Shown one piece after another: positions 7,997 to 16,265 of a DNA stretch of 52,299 nucleotides (its first letter is position 1; each line of letters opens with the position of its first letter). The translations under genes were made by a program, and so were the position numbers. Below the pieces are notes generated by a model. The model was not told the origin of the DNA and made no database searches. It worked only from the letters and a program-made list of their open reading frames with translations. This stretch comes from JAGZEG01 sp963930185 (GTDB taxonomy: Bacteria; Actinomycetota; Coriobacteriia; Coriobacteriales; UMGS124), in contig CAWVLT010000020.1 of NCBI GenBank assembly GCA_963930185.1, forward strand, positions 1 through 52,299, given 5' to 3'.

Positions 7997-9847
7997 ATGG
8001 CGGACAGAAGGTTCTTCGGAAGGGCGTGGGCGTCGCTCGGCTCGACGCGCAACGTGTTTGGCAAGCTGTGTCTGCTCGCCCTGCTCCAGCTGGTGCCGGT
8101 CGTGGGGCAGATCGTCACGTTTGGCTACTTCCTGGGCTGGCTGCGCGAGGCTGCGTGGGGTATGGAGACGCCCATGCCTGCTCACGTGCTCTCGGGCGGC
8201 GATCGCCACTTCTGGCCGCGTGGCGCCAAGGCCTGGGTGACCTCGATACTCTACGGTGCCATCCTGTCCGTTTTCCTCGCCGCGCTCGTGCTGACCTGGG
8301 TACTGTGGGGCCACTGGCAGCCCGGCCTGTGGAACGACGTGATTCTGGGCGTGCTGGTTGCCGTAGGCACAGCAGGCACCGTCCTGCTCATGGTCATCTA
8401 TTACATGGGTCTGGTGCGCCTGTCGATCTACAACCGCTTCGGCGCAGCGTGGCAGTGGGGCGCGTGCCTCAGGATGGCGGGCAGCGACTTCGGGGGGCTC
8501 ATCAAGCTGTTCTTTGGGACCCTTGGCCTCTATCTGCTCGTCAGTGCCCTCGTCGGGCTGATCGTCGGTCTGGTAGGCCTGCTGCTTTCCGTGTCGATAG
8601 CCTGGTCTGCGTTCACGGGGATCCTCGGCTCGTTTGGCGACGCCCAGTCGTTTGCCTACACGCTGCTGACGCTCGTGGGGTCCCTCGTGGTCGCCCTTCC
8701 CGTCGTGCTCGTCGTGGCGTTCCTTGTCGAGATTCCCTACCTGGTCATCAGCGCCGTGTGCTGGCGTGCGCTGGGCAACTGGGCTGCCGGCCTCAACGTG
8801 CCCGCCTGGGGCGCCATGGGTGACCCGCTGCCCGCCCCTGTGGCAGCCGGCGCATCTGCCGGCGCATCTGGGGGCTGCGGGGCTGGTGCCGCGGCCACAT
8901 CTGAGGCCGCCAATGCTGACGCAGGTAGTTCCGCAGACGCTGGCAGCCCCTCTGGTGGTGCCACAGCCGCCTCCGAGACGCCTGTCGGTACCGCCCCCGC
9001 GGATGCCGCCGTGGCCGGCGGCGTCACGGCGCCCACTGCCGCCAGCGAGGCCCCTGCCGTCCCAGCCGAGGCGCCCGCCGCTGATGCCATCGCCCCGTCC
9101 GGCGTCAGCGATGCGTCCGCGGCCGCAGCCATCGGTCAGGCCTCGGCACCCGCGGCCGCGACCCAGGCGCTGCAGGCGGGGGGCGCGCCGTCGCAGGCCT
9201 CGACGCCTGCCCCTGCAGCCCAGATGTTGCAGGCAGGCGCGCCCTCGCCTCGCCCCGCGCGCCGCAGCCATCCGGCGGCCGTCATCGTGCTGTGCCTCGT
9301 TGGCATGCTGGTGGGCAGCCTGCTCGTGTGCCTGCTGGTGAGCTGCGTCTCCTGGGGTGGAGCGCACGTCCGCCATGGCGTGAGCTACGTCAGCTTGGAC
9401 GCCTCGCTCACCGATCAGTCGGTCGCGGAGGGCGCCTGGCGCTCTGGCGACGGCCAGACGGTCACCTTCAAGGGCGACCGCACCTTCACCTGGGAGTACG
9501 ACCGCTCGGGCGACTCCTACGTGACGGGCACCTACGCGATCGAGGACCTGGGCTCCGAGGTTCCCGAGTCCCTCTCCGACTTGCTTGCGGGCACGGGGCT
9601 CGACGAGCTGCTCGACGCTGCCGCAGGCGTGGGCATCGACCCCTCGCTGTTCGGCGTCGGTGTCTACGAGCTGCGCCTCACGGCCGATGGCGGCGCCAGC
9701 GATGGGCTTGACGCCTCCTTGGACGTGAAGGGCAATACGCTTGACGTTCTGCTCGTCGTGTCGGGCGACCGGGCCCTCCTCGTTGACCTGGGGTCGCTGG
9801 AAGCCAACGGCGTTCAGGGCGCCATCCTGGAGGTTGAGCGCTCCTAG
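7997..9847 (+). CDS. Large DUF4013-like membrane protein with Ala/Pro-rich linker and surface domain
   Basis: Function unknown. The start ATG at 7997 follows GAAGGGA (7982-7988). Residues 1-275 hold about five or six hydrophobic segments in a DUF4013-like arrangement, beginning MADRRFFGRAWASLG with an early PVVGQIVTFGYFLGWL motif. Residues 285-415 are a low-complexity Ala/Pro/Gly linker rich in PAEAPAAD-like units. One strong membrane segment follows (about 430-455, AAVIVLCLVGMLVGSLLVCL). The last 155 residues form a compact polar domain with WRSGDGQTVTFKGDRTFTWEYD, probably outside the membrane and resembling lipocalin-like or DUF5640-like small beta domains. The gene seems monocistronic. 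Confidence 0.7.
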   Translation: MADRRFFGRAWASLGSTRNVFGKLCLLALLQLVPVVGQIVTFGYFLGWLREAAWGMETPMPAHVLSGGDRHFWPRGAKAWVTSILYGAILSVFLAALVLTWVLWGHWQPGLWNDVILGVLVAVGTAGTVLLMVIYYMGLVRLSIYNRFGAAWQWGACLRMAGSDFGGLIKLFFGTLGLYLLVSALVGLIVGLVGLLLSVSIAWSAFTGILGSFGDAQSFAYTLLTLVGSLVVALPVVLVVAFLVEIPYLVISAVCWRALGNWAAGLNVPAWGAMGDPLPAPVAAGASAGASGGCGAGAAATSEAANADAGSSADAGSPSGGATAASETPVGTAPADAAVAGGVTAPTAASEAPAVPAEAPAADAIAPSGVSDASAAAAIGQASAPAAATQALQAGGAPSQASTPAPAAQMLQAGAPSPRPARRSHPAAVIVLCLVGMLVGSLLVCLLVSCVSWGGAHVRHGVSYVSLDASLTDQSVAEGAWRSGDGQTVTFKGDRTFTWEYDRSGDSYVTGTYAIEDLGSEVPESLSDLLAGTGLDELLDAAAGVGIDPSLFGVGVYELRLTADGGASDGLDASLDVKGNTLDVLLVVSGDRALLVDLGSLEANGVQGAILEVERS

Positions 9848-9907
9848 CGCTCCCATGCTCCTGACCGGCCTCGACCTTCTCAACTCGCATTTCTCAACCA
9901 GCCCAAA

Positions 9908-9961
9908 AAGGGGCGTCTCACTCGCCGAAGCCATGAAAGCCTGGCGCGTGAGGCGCCCCTT
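9908..9961. terminator. Hairpin, likely terminator of the DUF4013-like gene
   Basis: AAGGGGCGTCTCAC (9908-9921) pairs with GTGAGGCGCCCCTT (9948-9961) with one mismatch across a 26-nt loop. The T-tract is clearest on the minus strand (five A before arm 1), so it could work in either direction. Confidence 0.5.
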
Positions 9962-10331
9962 CGTTGTGCGCGATGCCCTACCTGCCTGCAGTTTGCACAC
10001 CGTTTCGGGGCCCAGGTGGAAAGAAAGTCCAGTTAGGAACGACCATAGTATTCCTCTAGGATTGCTTATATTCAATATTATTGACCTTTCGTTGCACAAT
10101 ATACAAGAACTGAGATCATCTTGAGGATTATGCTTCGATCTGCTAGGAAGCAATACTCTCCAGCTCGTTTCTAACCGCCAAAACTTTCCAAAAAAGGGAC
10201 GTTTCCCGCTGTAAAACTCGCCCAGCGCAGCACGCCATTCCTTCGCCTCGTTCTGGCACCCGTCAAACAAAGGGCTATCTAGCAGCTCTGACCTTCAGAC
10301 GGGTTTTGTATCCAGAGCCGTGAGACGAATC

Positions 10332-10360
10332 TTGCATGGTAGATACTAAAGTGATATCAT
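10332..10360 (+). promoter_or_regulatory. Candidate promoter for the SPFH gene
   Basis: TTGCAT (10332-10337), 17-bp spacer, TATCAT (10355-10360). The -10 is good and the -35 is weak. It lies about 195 bp upstream of the SPFH start. Confidence 0.35.
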
Positions 10361-10554
10361 CTAGCTATCAGATAGAGTTCGTCACAATCGCCATGAACTC
10401 TTGCGAGGCGGAGCCTGCGTGGGTGATTGCCTCATGGGATGGCGGCAGACCGGTCTGACGAATTGGCCGGCTGAGGTACGGTCTACCTATCATCAGCCCG
10501 ATAGCTCCCTGGTAGGGACGGCGATACGGCGAACGCGAGGAGAAGGGGATCATC

Positions 10555-11484
10555 ATGAAGTCGAGTGCATCAGTCGTCAGCACGCAGGAACGTCACGTCC
10601 ATCTCAAGAGCGGTTGGCCCATGCTGCTGCTCTGCCTGGTCATGTTCGTCGTCTCGATCGCGGCGTTCATCGTCGCCGGCATCACCGAAGGCGACGTCCC
10701 AGGTGTGGCGACGGGTCTGCTCGTCGCCGGCGGCATCGTCCTGCTTGTCATCGCGCTCATCCTGGCCTGCGGGTTCATGGCGATCCAGCCCAACACCGCG
10801 CGCGTGCTGGTGCTATTCGGCAACTACAAGGGCACGACGGTCGACGAGGGCCTGCACTGGGTGAACCCGTTCTATGACAAGAAGAAGGTCTCGCTGCGCG
10901 CCCGCACGCTCAACGGCGAGCACCTCAAGGTCAACGACAAGCTTGGCAACCCCATCGAGATCGCCAACGTCACGGTGTGGCACGTCGAGGACACCGCCCA
11001 CGCCGTGTTTGACGTCGACGACTACGAGAAGTTCGTGGCCTCCCAGAGCGAGACGGCACTGCGTCACGTCGCGAGCCTGTACGCCTACGACCACATGGGC
11101 GAGGACGACGAGGCATCCGACGAGATCACGCTGCGCAGCAACATCGGGGAGGTGAGTGACGTACTCAAGCGCGAGCTCTCCGAGCGCCTCGCCGTGGCGG
11201 GTGTGGCCGTGGACGACGCGCGCCTCACGCACCTGGCCTACGCGCCCGAGATCGCCCAGGCCATGCTGCGCCGCCAGCAGGCCGACGCCATCATCGCCGC
11301 CCGCAGCAAGATCGTGCGCGGCGCCGTGGACATGGTGAGCATGGCGCTTGACGAGATCGCTCGCAACAACGTGGTCGACATGGACGATGATCGCAAGGCG
11401 GCCATGGTCTCGAACCTGCTGGTGGTGCTCTGCGGGGACTCCGAGGCGCAGCCGGTGGTGAACACGGGTACCATCTACCAGTAA
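10555..11484 (+). CDS. SPFH/band-7 domain membrane protein
   Basis: Predicted membrane-microdomain scaffold of the stomatin/flotillin superfamily. The start ATG at 10555 follows AGGAGAAGGGG. Two membrane segments occupy about residues 20-45 and 55-80. The SPFH domain begins at AIQPNTARVLVLFGNYKGT and continues past GLHWVNPFYDKKKVSLR, with a helical C-terminus containing RRQQADAIIAARSKIVRGAVDMV. The length of 309 aa is typical. It is followed after 12 bp by a small ribbon-helix-helix gene, so the two are almost certainly cotranscribed up to the terminator at 11722. Confidence 0.9.
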   Translation: MKSSASVVSTQERHVHLKSGWPMLLLCLVMFVVSIAAFIVAGITEGDVPGVATGLLVAGGIVLLVIALILACGFMAIQPNTARVLVLFGNYKGTTVDEGLHWVNPFYDKKKVSLRARTLNGEHLKVNDKLGNPIEIANVTVWHVEDTAHAVFDVDDYEKFVASQSETALRHVASLYAYDHMGEDDEASDEITLRSNIGEVSDVLKRELSERLAVAGVAVDDARLTHLAYAPEIAQAMLRRQQADAIIAARSKIVRGAVDMVSMALDEIARNNVVDMDDDRKAAMVSNLLVVLCGDSEAQPVVNTGTIYQ

Positions 11485-11496
11485 GGCGGGGCGCCG

Positions 11497-11721
11497 ATGG
11501 CACGCAAGCAATACCCGCTGCGCATCGACCCGCAGATCTGGGAGGCGGTCCAGCGATGGGCCAACGACGACTTCCGCAGCGTGAACGCCCAGGTGGAGTG
11601 GATCCTGCGCGACGCCCTGCGAAGGGCCGGCCGTCTCAGACCAAGCTCGCAGGAGGCTCCGGTGCCGCAGGGGGATGATCCGGACGCCCTCCAAGACAAG
11701 GCCAGCCAACCCTCGGGATAG
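11497..11721 (+). CDS. Small ribbon-helix-helix (Arc-type) protein
   Basis: The 74-aa protein starts at ATG 11497, 12 bp after the SPFH gene. It opens MARKQYPLRIDPQIWEAVQRW, then SVNAQVEWILRDALRRAG, the beta strand plus two-helix pattern of Arc/CopG DNA-binding proteins. The last 25 residues are polar and disordered. Such proteins are often annotated as antitoxin-like, but no toxin gene is adjacent; the partner is the SPFH protein. I infer a regulator or an adaptor of the SPFH protein. Confidence 0.8.
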   Translation: MARKQYPLRIDPQIWEAVQRWANDDFRSVNAQVEWILRDALRRAGRLRPSSQEAPVPQGDDPDALQDKASQPSG

Positions 11722-11763
11722 AGGGGCCGCTCTCCGCGCGACGTGGGAGAGCGGCCCCTTTTT
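11722..11763 (+). terminator. Rho-independent terminator after the SPFH-RHH pair
   Basis: AGGGGCCGCTCTCC (11722-11735) pairs perfectly with GGAGAGCGGCCCCT (11746-11759), followed by a T run to 11763. Confidence 0.9.
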
Positions 11764-11819
11764 CGTCGGCGTCGATGATAAAAGTGGCAATGCCGGGATT
11801 TTGGAGAGGGGCAAATATA

Positions 11820-11848
11820 TTGACACCGTGACAGAATGAGGGCATACT
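11820..11848 (+). promoter_or_regulatory. Promoter of the flavin reductase operon
   Basis: A consensus -35 TTGACA (11820-11825), a 17-bp spacer and CATACT (11843-11848) as -10. The -35 is embedded in one copy of a TetR-type operator and a second copy lies just downstream of the -10. Confidence 0.75.
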
Positions 11849-11868
11849 AATAACTGTCACTGTGTCAG
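11820..11868 (+). promoter_or_regulatory. Paired operator sites, probably for the TetR regulator at 15485
   Basis: Site 1 TTGACACCGTGACAG (11820-11834) is, as reverse complement, 13/15 identical to site 2 CTGTCACTGTGTCAG (11854-11868). Site 2 is itself a near-palindrome. A third relative, CTGTCATAGTGTCAA, lies in front of the TetR gene (15406-15420). Binding here would block the -35 and the start region. Confidence 0.6.
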
Positions 11869-11887
11869 AATAAGAAAGGACAAGCCT

Positions 11888-12445
11888 ATGAAGAAGAACA
11901 TCGGGTCGGCCCTCGCCCTGTATCCCATGCCGCTCGCCGTCATCGGCGCGATGAGCGACGGCAAGCCCACCTGGACGACCGTGGCGCACATGGGGATCAT
12001 CGGGCACGACCGGGTGCTCGTGAGCCTGGCGGCCTCGCACTTCATCAACGGCGCCATCAAGCAGACGGGCCGCCTCTCCATCAATCTGGTGCGTGCCGAT
12101 ATGCTGCCCGTCGTCGACCTCGCCGGCTCAAAGAGCGGCGCCAAGGCTGACAAGTCCGGGCTGTTCGCCCACGAGGTCGTCGAGGACGGTGCCCCCGTCA
12201 TCTGCGACGCGCCCCTTGCCATGGCGTGCGCAGTGCAGGACGTCTACGAGACGCCTGGCTTCGAGGGCTTTGTGTGCAGCATCGACGCGACCTACGTGGA
12301 GGAGACGTTCCTCGACGAGCGCGGCAAGATCGACTATGCCACGATGTCCCCCGTGCTGTTTGACTTCCCCCGCTACGAGTACCTGAGCACGGGCGAGGCG
12401 CTCGGTCCGTGCCTGTCCTTCATGGCGAAGGAGAGTGCCGAGTAG
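11888..12445 (+). CDS. Flavin reductase-like FMN-binding split-barrel protein
   Basis: The 185-aa protein, starting MKKNIGSALALYPMPLAVIG, matches the flavin-reductase-like domain: the P-MPLAVIGA opening, TTVAHMGIIGHDRVLVSLA, HFINGAIKQTGRLSINLV, and a C-terminal SPVLFDFPRYEYLSTGEALG. These proteins bind FMN and either reduce free flavin or act as flavoproteins using NAD(P)H. The ATG at 11888 is preceded by AGAAAGGA. It is the first gene of a cluster that continues, 78 bp later, with a DUF362-flavodoxin gene. The upstream promoter overlaps two TetR-type operators. Substrate unknown. Confidence 0.85.
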   Translation: MKKNIGSALALYPMPLAVIGAMSDGKPTWTTVAHMGIIGHDRVLVSLAASHFINGAIKQTGRLSINLVRADMLPVVDLAGSKSGAKADKSGLFAHEVVEDGAPVICDAPLAMACAVQDVYETPGFEGFVCSIDATYVEETFLDERGKIDYATMSPVLFDFPRYEYLSTGEALGPCLSFMAKESAE

Positions 12446-12523
12446 GTCGTCGGCCGCCAGACCCCCTCGGCGTCTAACACGCTGCCGCGGGCGGCGTCCT
12501 CGCAAGAGAAAGGTGCGTAAGAC

Positions 12524-14157
12524 ATGGACAACCAGCAGATGAAACCCACCCAGCCCCTGTCAGCCCCGATGGGTCGGCGCGCGTTTGTCGCCGGCACCGC
12601 CAGCCTGGGCCTATCGACCCTGATCGGCCCTCTTGCCGCCTGCGCGAGCGAGGACGTCCCTGACCAGGACATGTCGGCGGATGGCTCCGCGGCTCTCGAC
12701 GCCACTGCATCCTCGGCCGCGGCTGACGGCGGGCAGGGTTCAGCCGTCGTCTACTTCACGCGCGAGATCTCGCCGGCCGCTCTCGCGCGTGCGTTCGAGG
12801 CGCTGGGCGTGACGCCGCAGGGCAACGTGGCCGTGAAACTCTCGACCGGCGAGCCGGGCGGCAACAACTTCCTGCAGCCCGACCTCATCGCCGACCTGGT
12901 GGGCCAGCTCGGCGCCACCATCGTCGAGTGCACCACCGCATACGGCGGCCCGCGCTCCACGGTCGAGGGCAGCCAGCAGGTTGCCGAGGACCACGGCTTT
13001 TCCGCCATCGCGCCGGTGGACATCATGGACGCCGACGGCTCGATGAGCCTGCCGGTCGAGGCGGCAGCCACCTCGCCGAGGACCTGGTGGGCGCGCACCT
13101 CGCCAACTACGACTACGTGGTGTCGCTTGCGCACTTCAAGGGACACGCGATGGGCGGCTTCGGCGGGGCCATCAAGAACTGCTCCATCGGCATCGCCTCC
13201 CAGGAGGGCAAGATGCTCATTCATAGCGCTGGCACCTCCACCACCTCATGGGGCAATCCCGCGCAGGATGACTTCCTGGAGTCAATGGCCGAGGCCGCCA
13301 AGGCGGTAAGCGACCACTTCGGTGGCGTGGGCGGCGGCATGTGCTACGTCAACGTGATGAACCGCCTGTCGGTCGACTGCGACTGCGACTCCCATCCGGC
13401 CGAGCCCGAGATGGCCGACATCGGCATCCTCGCCTCGCTCGACCCGGTCGCCCTCGACCGTGCCTGCGTGGACTTGGTGTACGCCGCGCCCGACGGCCAG
13501 CCCCTGATCGAGCGCATCGAGAGCCGCAACGGCGCGTATACCCTCGACCATGCCGAGGCGATAGGCCTGGGCAGCCGGACCTATGAGTTGATCGACCTGG
13601 ACGCGGACGGCGCGGCCGCGGGCTCCTCGCAGCAGGGAGACCAGAAGGGCCAGGGTGCCGCGCCGGGCTCGTCGGCCCTGGTTGCCTACTTCTCCGCCAC
13701 GGGCAATACCGCCGGCATCGCGCAGACTATCGCCGAGCAGCTCGGCGCCGACGTCTTCGTCATCACACCCACGGTGCCCTACACCGCCGAGGACGTGGAC
13801 TACAATGACGCCCAGAGCCGCACGAGCATCGAGCGCGATGACCCTAACCGTTTGGTTGAGCTCAAGACAGTAACGCCTCCGAACTTCGACGCCTACACCA
13901 CCGTGTTCCTCGGGTATCCCATCTGGTGGGGCGATGCCTCGTGGGTGATGGACGGCTTCGCTTCGGGCAACGACTTCACGGGCAAGACGGTGGTCCCGTT
14001 CTGCACGTCGGGATCCTCGCCCATCGGCGGCAGCGCCCAGAGGCTCGCTGATCTCGCGGGCAACACGGGCACGTGGCTGGACGGCAGGCGGTTCTCCGCC
14101 GGTGCCCCGGCAGACGAGATATCCGAATGGATTGCCAGTTTTGACCGTACACTCTAA
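12524..14157 (+). pseudogene. DUF362-flavodoxin fusion Tat-lipoprotein, interrupted by a -1 frameshift
   Basis: One protein is split over two frames: 12524 to about 13060 and about 13063 to 14157. The N-terminus has a twin-arginine motif (MGRRAFVAG), a hydrophobic stretch and a lipobox (LAAC), predicting Tat export as a lipoprotein. Next is a DUF362 domain (AVKLSTGEPGGNN; then SLAHFKGHAMGGFGGAIKN, CDCD and LASLDPVALDRACVDLVY). A linker leads to a flavodoxin domain (VAYFSATGNTAGIAQ, FLGYPIWWGDASW). Around 13061 one base is missing: frame 1 resumes at GGSHLAEDLVG exactly where frame 2 would need it, consistent with loss of a G from GGG. Without correction, translation ends at 13309. It may be a true mutation or a sequencing error. 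The usual ferredoxin module of DUF362 proteins appears replaced by flavodoxin. Confidence 0.8.
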
Positions 14158-14183
14158 GGATAAACTTTAGATACACATCTCCA

Positions 14184-14210
14184 TTGTCATCATAGATAGT
14201 GTCATAGGAT
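14184..14210 (+). promoter_or_regulatory. Possible TetR half-sites upstream of the aldo/keto reductase
   Basis: TTGTCAT (14184-14190) and ATAGTGTCAT (14196-14205) resemble the two halves of the operator found at 11854 and 15406, but with wider spacing. This is the weakest of the candidate sites. Confidence 0.3.
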
Positions 14211-14270
14211 CATGTTTAAGTTGAGGCTTATGTGAGATGCACCGCATGGGCAAAGGGGAGGAGCGAACGC

Positions 14271-15293
14271 GTGGAATACGTCGCGCTCGGTCATTCGGGA
14301 ATACAGGTCTCCCGCGTGTGCCTGGGAGGTATGAGCTTCGGGGCGCCATCAGCCGACTTTCACCAGTGGACGATCGGTCCCGACGAGACGCGGGCCGTCA
14401 TCGCGCGGGCCGTCGAGCTGGGCGTGAACTTCATCGACACCGCCAACGGCTACGCGCACGGAACGAGCGAGGAGTACATCGGAGCGGCCCTGCGCGAGCT
14501 GGGCGTGGCCCGCGACAAGGTGGTGCTGGCGAGCAAGGTGTACTTCAACGAGGGGCACCTCTCGCGCGAGGCGATCATGCGCGAGATCGATGGCACGCTG
14601 TCTCGCTTGGGCACCGACTATCTGGATCTCTACATCATCCACCGCTTTGACTACGACACGCCCATCGAGGAGACCATGGGGGCGCTCGACGAGCTGGTGC
14701 GTGCGGGAGAGGCCCGCGCGCTTGGCGCGAGCGAGATGTACGCCTACCAGCTCCACAACATGCAGGTCTGCGCCGAGCGCAACGGCTGGACCAAGTTCAC
14801 GAGCATGCAGTGCCACTATAACCTGCTCTATCGGGAGAGCGAGCGCGAAATGATCCCCATCTGCCGCCAGTTCGGCATGGCGCTCACTCCCTACAGCCCC
14901 ATGGCGTCGGGACACCTGTGCCGCCCCACCTGGGAGTCCTCGTCGACGCGCGCGACGACCGACGCCGTGCTGCGCAGCAAGTACGACGCCACCAGGGAGC
15001 AGGACATGCCCATCGTCGAGCGCGTCGCCCAGATCGCGCGGCGCCACGAGGTGCCCATGGCGCGGGTGGCGCTTGCCTGGCATTGGGCGCGCGGCGTCGA
15101 AGCGCCCATCGTGGGCTGCTCCAAGCCGGGGCGCGTCGATGACGCGGTGGCGGCCCTCGAGGTTCGCCTGACGCCCGAGGAGGTCGCCTACCTCGAGGAG
15201 CCCTATGTCGCCCACGAGCTGGTGGGCCCCGTCGCCCGCCCGGGCGAGAAGCCCCTGGCGGGGACGAGCAATCCCAACGCCAAACGGGCCTAG
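14271..15293 (+). CDS. Aldo/keto reductase
   Basis: NAD(P)H-dependent carbonyl reductase of the AKR TIM-barrel family, 340 aa. Catalytic residues are visible: Asp in FIDTANGYAHG with Tyr four residues on, Lys in LASKVYF, and His in YIIHRFDYD. The C-terminal cofactor region has PIVGCSKPGRVDDAVAALEVRL. The start was set at GTG 14271 (VEYVALGHSG) because GGGGAGGAG precedes it; an upstream ATG at 14232 would add 13 residues. It lies 113 bp after the DUF362-flavodoxin stop. It is the third member of the probable TetR-controlled redox group; the substrate is unknown, perhaps a reactive aldehyde or quinone. Confidence 0.88.
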   Translation: MEYVALGHSGIQVSRVCLGGMSFGAPSADFHQWTIGPDETRAVIARAVELGVNFIDTANGYAHGTSEEYIGAALRELGVARDKVVLASKVYFNEGHLSREAIMREIDGTLSRLGTDYLDLYIIHRFDYDTPIEETMGALDELVRAGEARALGASEMYAYQLHNMQVCAERNGWTKFTSMQCHYNLLYRESEREMIPICRQFGMALTPYSPMASGHLCRPTWESSSTRATTDAVLRSKYDATREQDMPIVERVAQIARRHEVPMARVALAWHWARGVEAPIVGCSKPGRVDDAVAALEVRLTPEEVAYLEEPYVAHELVGPVARPGEKPLAGTSNPNAKRA

Positions 15294-15373
15294 CCTCAAG
15301 CGGGCCTAGCCGCTTGGCACCGCGCCGCCCTCTTTTTCTTGACGATGAGTTGGAGTTAACTCTATGCAGTGCC

Positions 15374-15420
15374 TTGACACCTGCCATGCGCTGACGTAAT
15401 CTATTCTGTCATAGTGTCAA
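15374..15420 (+). promoter_or_regulatory. Promoter and operator of the TetR gene
   Basis: TTGACA (15374-15379) is followed after 17 bp by a weak TAATCT -10. The near-palindrome CTGTCATAGTGTCAA (15406-15420) lies immediately downstream and matches site 2 of the flavin-reductase promoter at 12 of 15 positions. This placement fits autorepression. Confidence 0.6.
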
Positions 15421-15484
15421 AATATGTGCACGAGGATCAGGCAGGGCCTCGGGATTGGTCTTTGCCCGTGAAGAAGGAGGGGCC

Positions 15485-16114
15485 ATGCCCAGGGGTTCCG
15501 AGGCTCTGACAAACGCACGCAGGGAGGAGATCGTCGACGCCTGTGCGTATCTGTACGAGACCATGAGCTTCAAGGACATCACCATCCGCGAGATCGGCAA
15601 GGTGACTTCGTGCACGCGCACGTCGATCTACAACTACTTCCAAACGCGGGAAGAGATCTTCCTCGCGCTGCTCCAACGCGAGTACGCGAGCTGGAGCGAG
15701 CAGCTCGCGGCCATCGCGCGGGGATCGGGTCCGCTCACGCGCGACCAGCTGGCCGACGCCATCGCGCGCACGCTCGAGGACCGTCGGGTCATGCTGCGCC
15801 TCATCTCGACGAACCTCAACGAAATCGAGGAGAACAGCAGACTCGAGAGACTCGTCGAGTTTAAGCGCGTCTATGGCCAGTCGTTTGCCGAGGTGCAGGC
15901 TTGTCTTGATCTGCTCGAGCCCGCCATGGACGAGCAGGAGAGGGATACGTTCGTTACCCTGTTCTTTCCGTTCGTCTACGGTATCTACCCTTACGCTGCC
16001 GTCACGCCCAAACAGCGCGAGGCCATGGAGCAGGCGGGCATGGAGTTTCGCGAGCGCTCGATCTACCAGATAGCGTCCGAAGGTATCAGGCGACTGCTGG
16101 GCTCGGGGGAGTAG
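15485..16114 (+). CDS. TetR/AcrR-family transcriptional regulator
   Basis: A 209-aa repressor-type protein. The start ATG at 15485 (MPRGSEALTNARREEI) follows GAAGGAGGGG; an upstream GTG lacks a comparable site. The N-terminal 60 residues are a TetR helix-turn-helix with ITIREIGKVTSCTRTSIYNYFQTREEIFLALL. The C-terminal domain is helical and ligand-binding in the family; the ligand is not inferable. It ends the redox gene group and probably regulates it, because related operator-like sequences sit in front of this gene and the flavin reductase. Confidence 0.9.
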   Translation: MPRGSEALTNARREEIVDACAYLYETMSFKDITIREIGKVTSCTRTSIYNYFQTREEIFLALLQREYASWSEQLAAIARGSGPLTRDQLADAIARTLEDRRVMLRLISTNLNEIEENSRLERLVEFKRVYGQSFAEVQACLDLLEPAMDEQERDTFVTLFFPFVYGIYPYAAVTPKQREAMEQAGMEFRERSIYQIASEGIRRLLGSGE

Positions 16115-16265
16115 TGAGGCGAGCTGTCTCCATCTGACACGCACCATTTGATGTTTCTGCTCAAACGCAGGATGCCACAAAATCGAAGGGTACAATGCCG
16201 CCGTACGTCAGTGCCGGTTTGCGAGGGCGCGCGGGAGAGTCTGCGCGCGGATGGGGGCATCGAGC

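Larger units (their letters stand above)
9848..10554. other. 700-bp intergenic region, partly A+T-rich
   Basis: No supported gene. A hairpin sits at 9908-9961. The 10040-10400 stretch is clearly A+T-richer than the surrounding genome. Two related 20-mers starting CCAAAAA lie at 9903 and 10188. A long open frame runs through on the minus strand, but it continues through the whole opposite gene and is judged a G+C artefact. The 3' part holds a candidate promoter for the SPFH gene. Confidence 0.6.

Noticed and set aside
7937..10270. Minus-strand open frame of 777 codons
   Set aside because: It is antisense to the DUF4013-like gene for most of its length; only the first 130 codons lie in the gap and they show no domain.
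11497..11721. Toxin-antitoxin module
   Set aside because: The small ribbon-helix-helix gene has no adjacent toxin; its partner is an SPFH protein.
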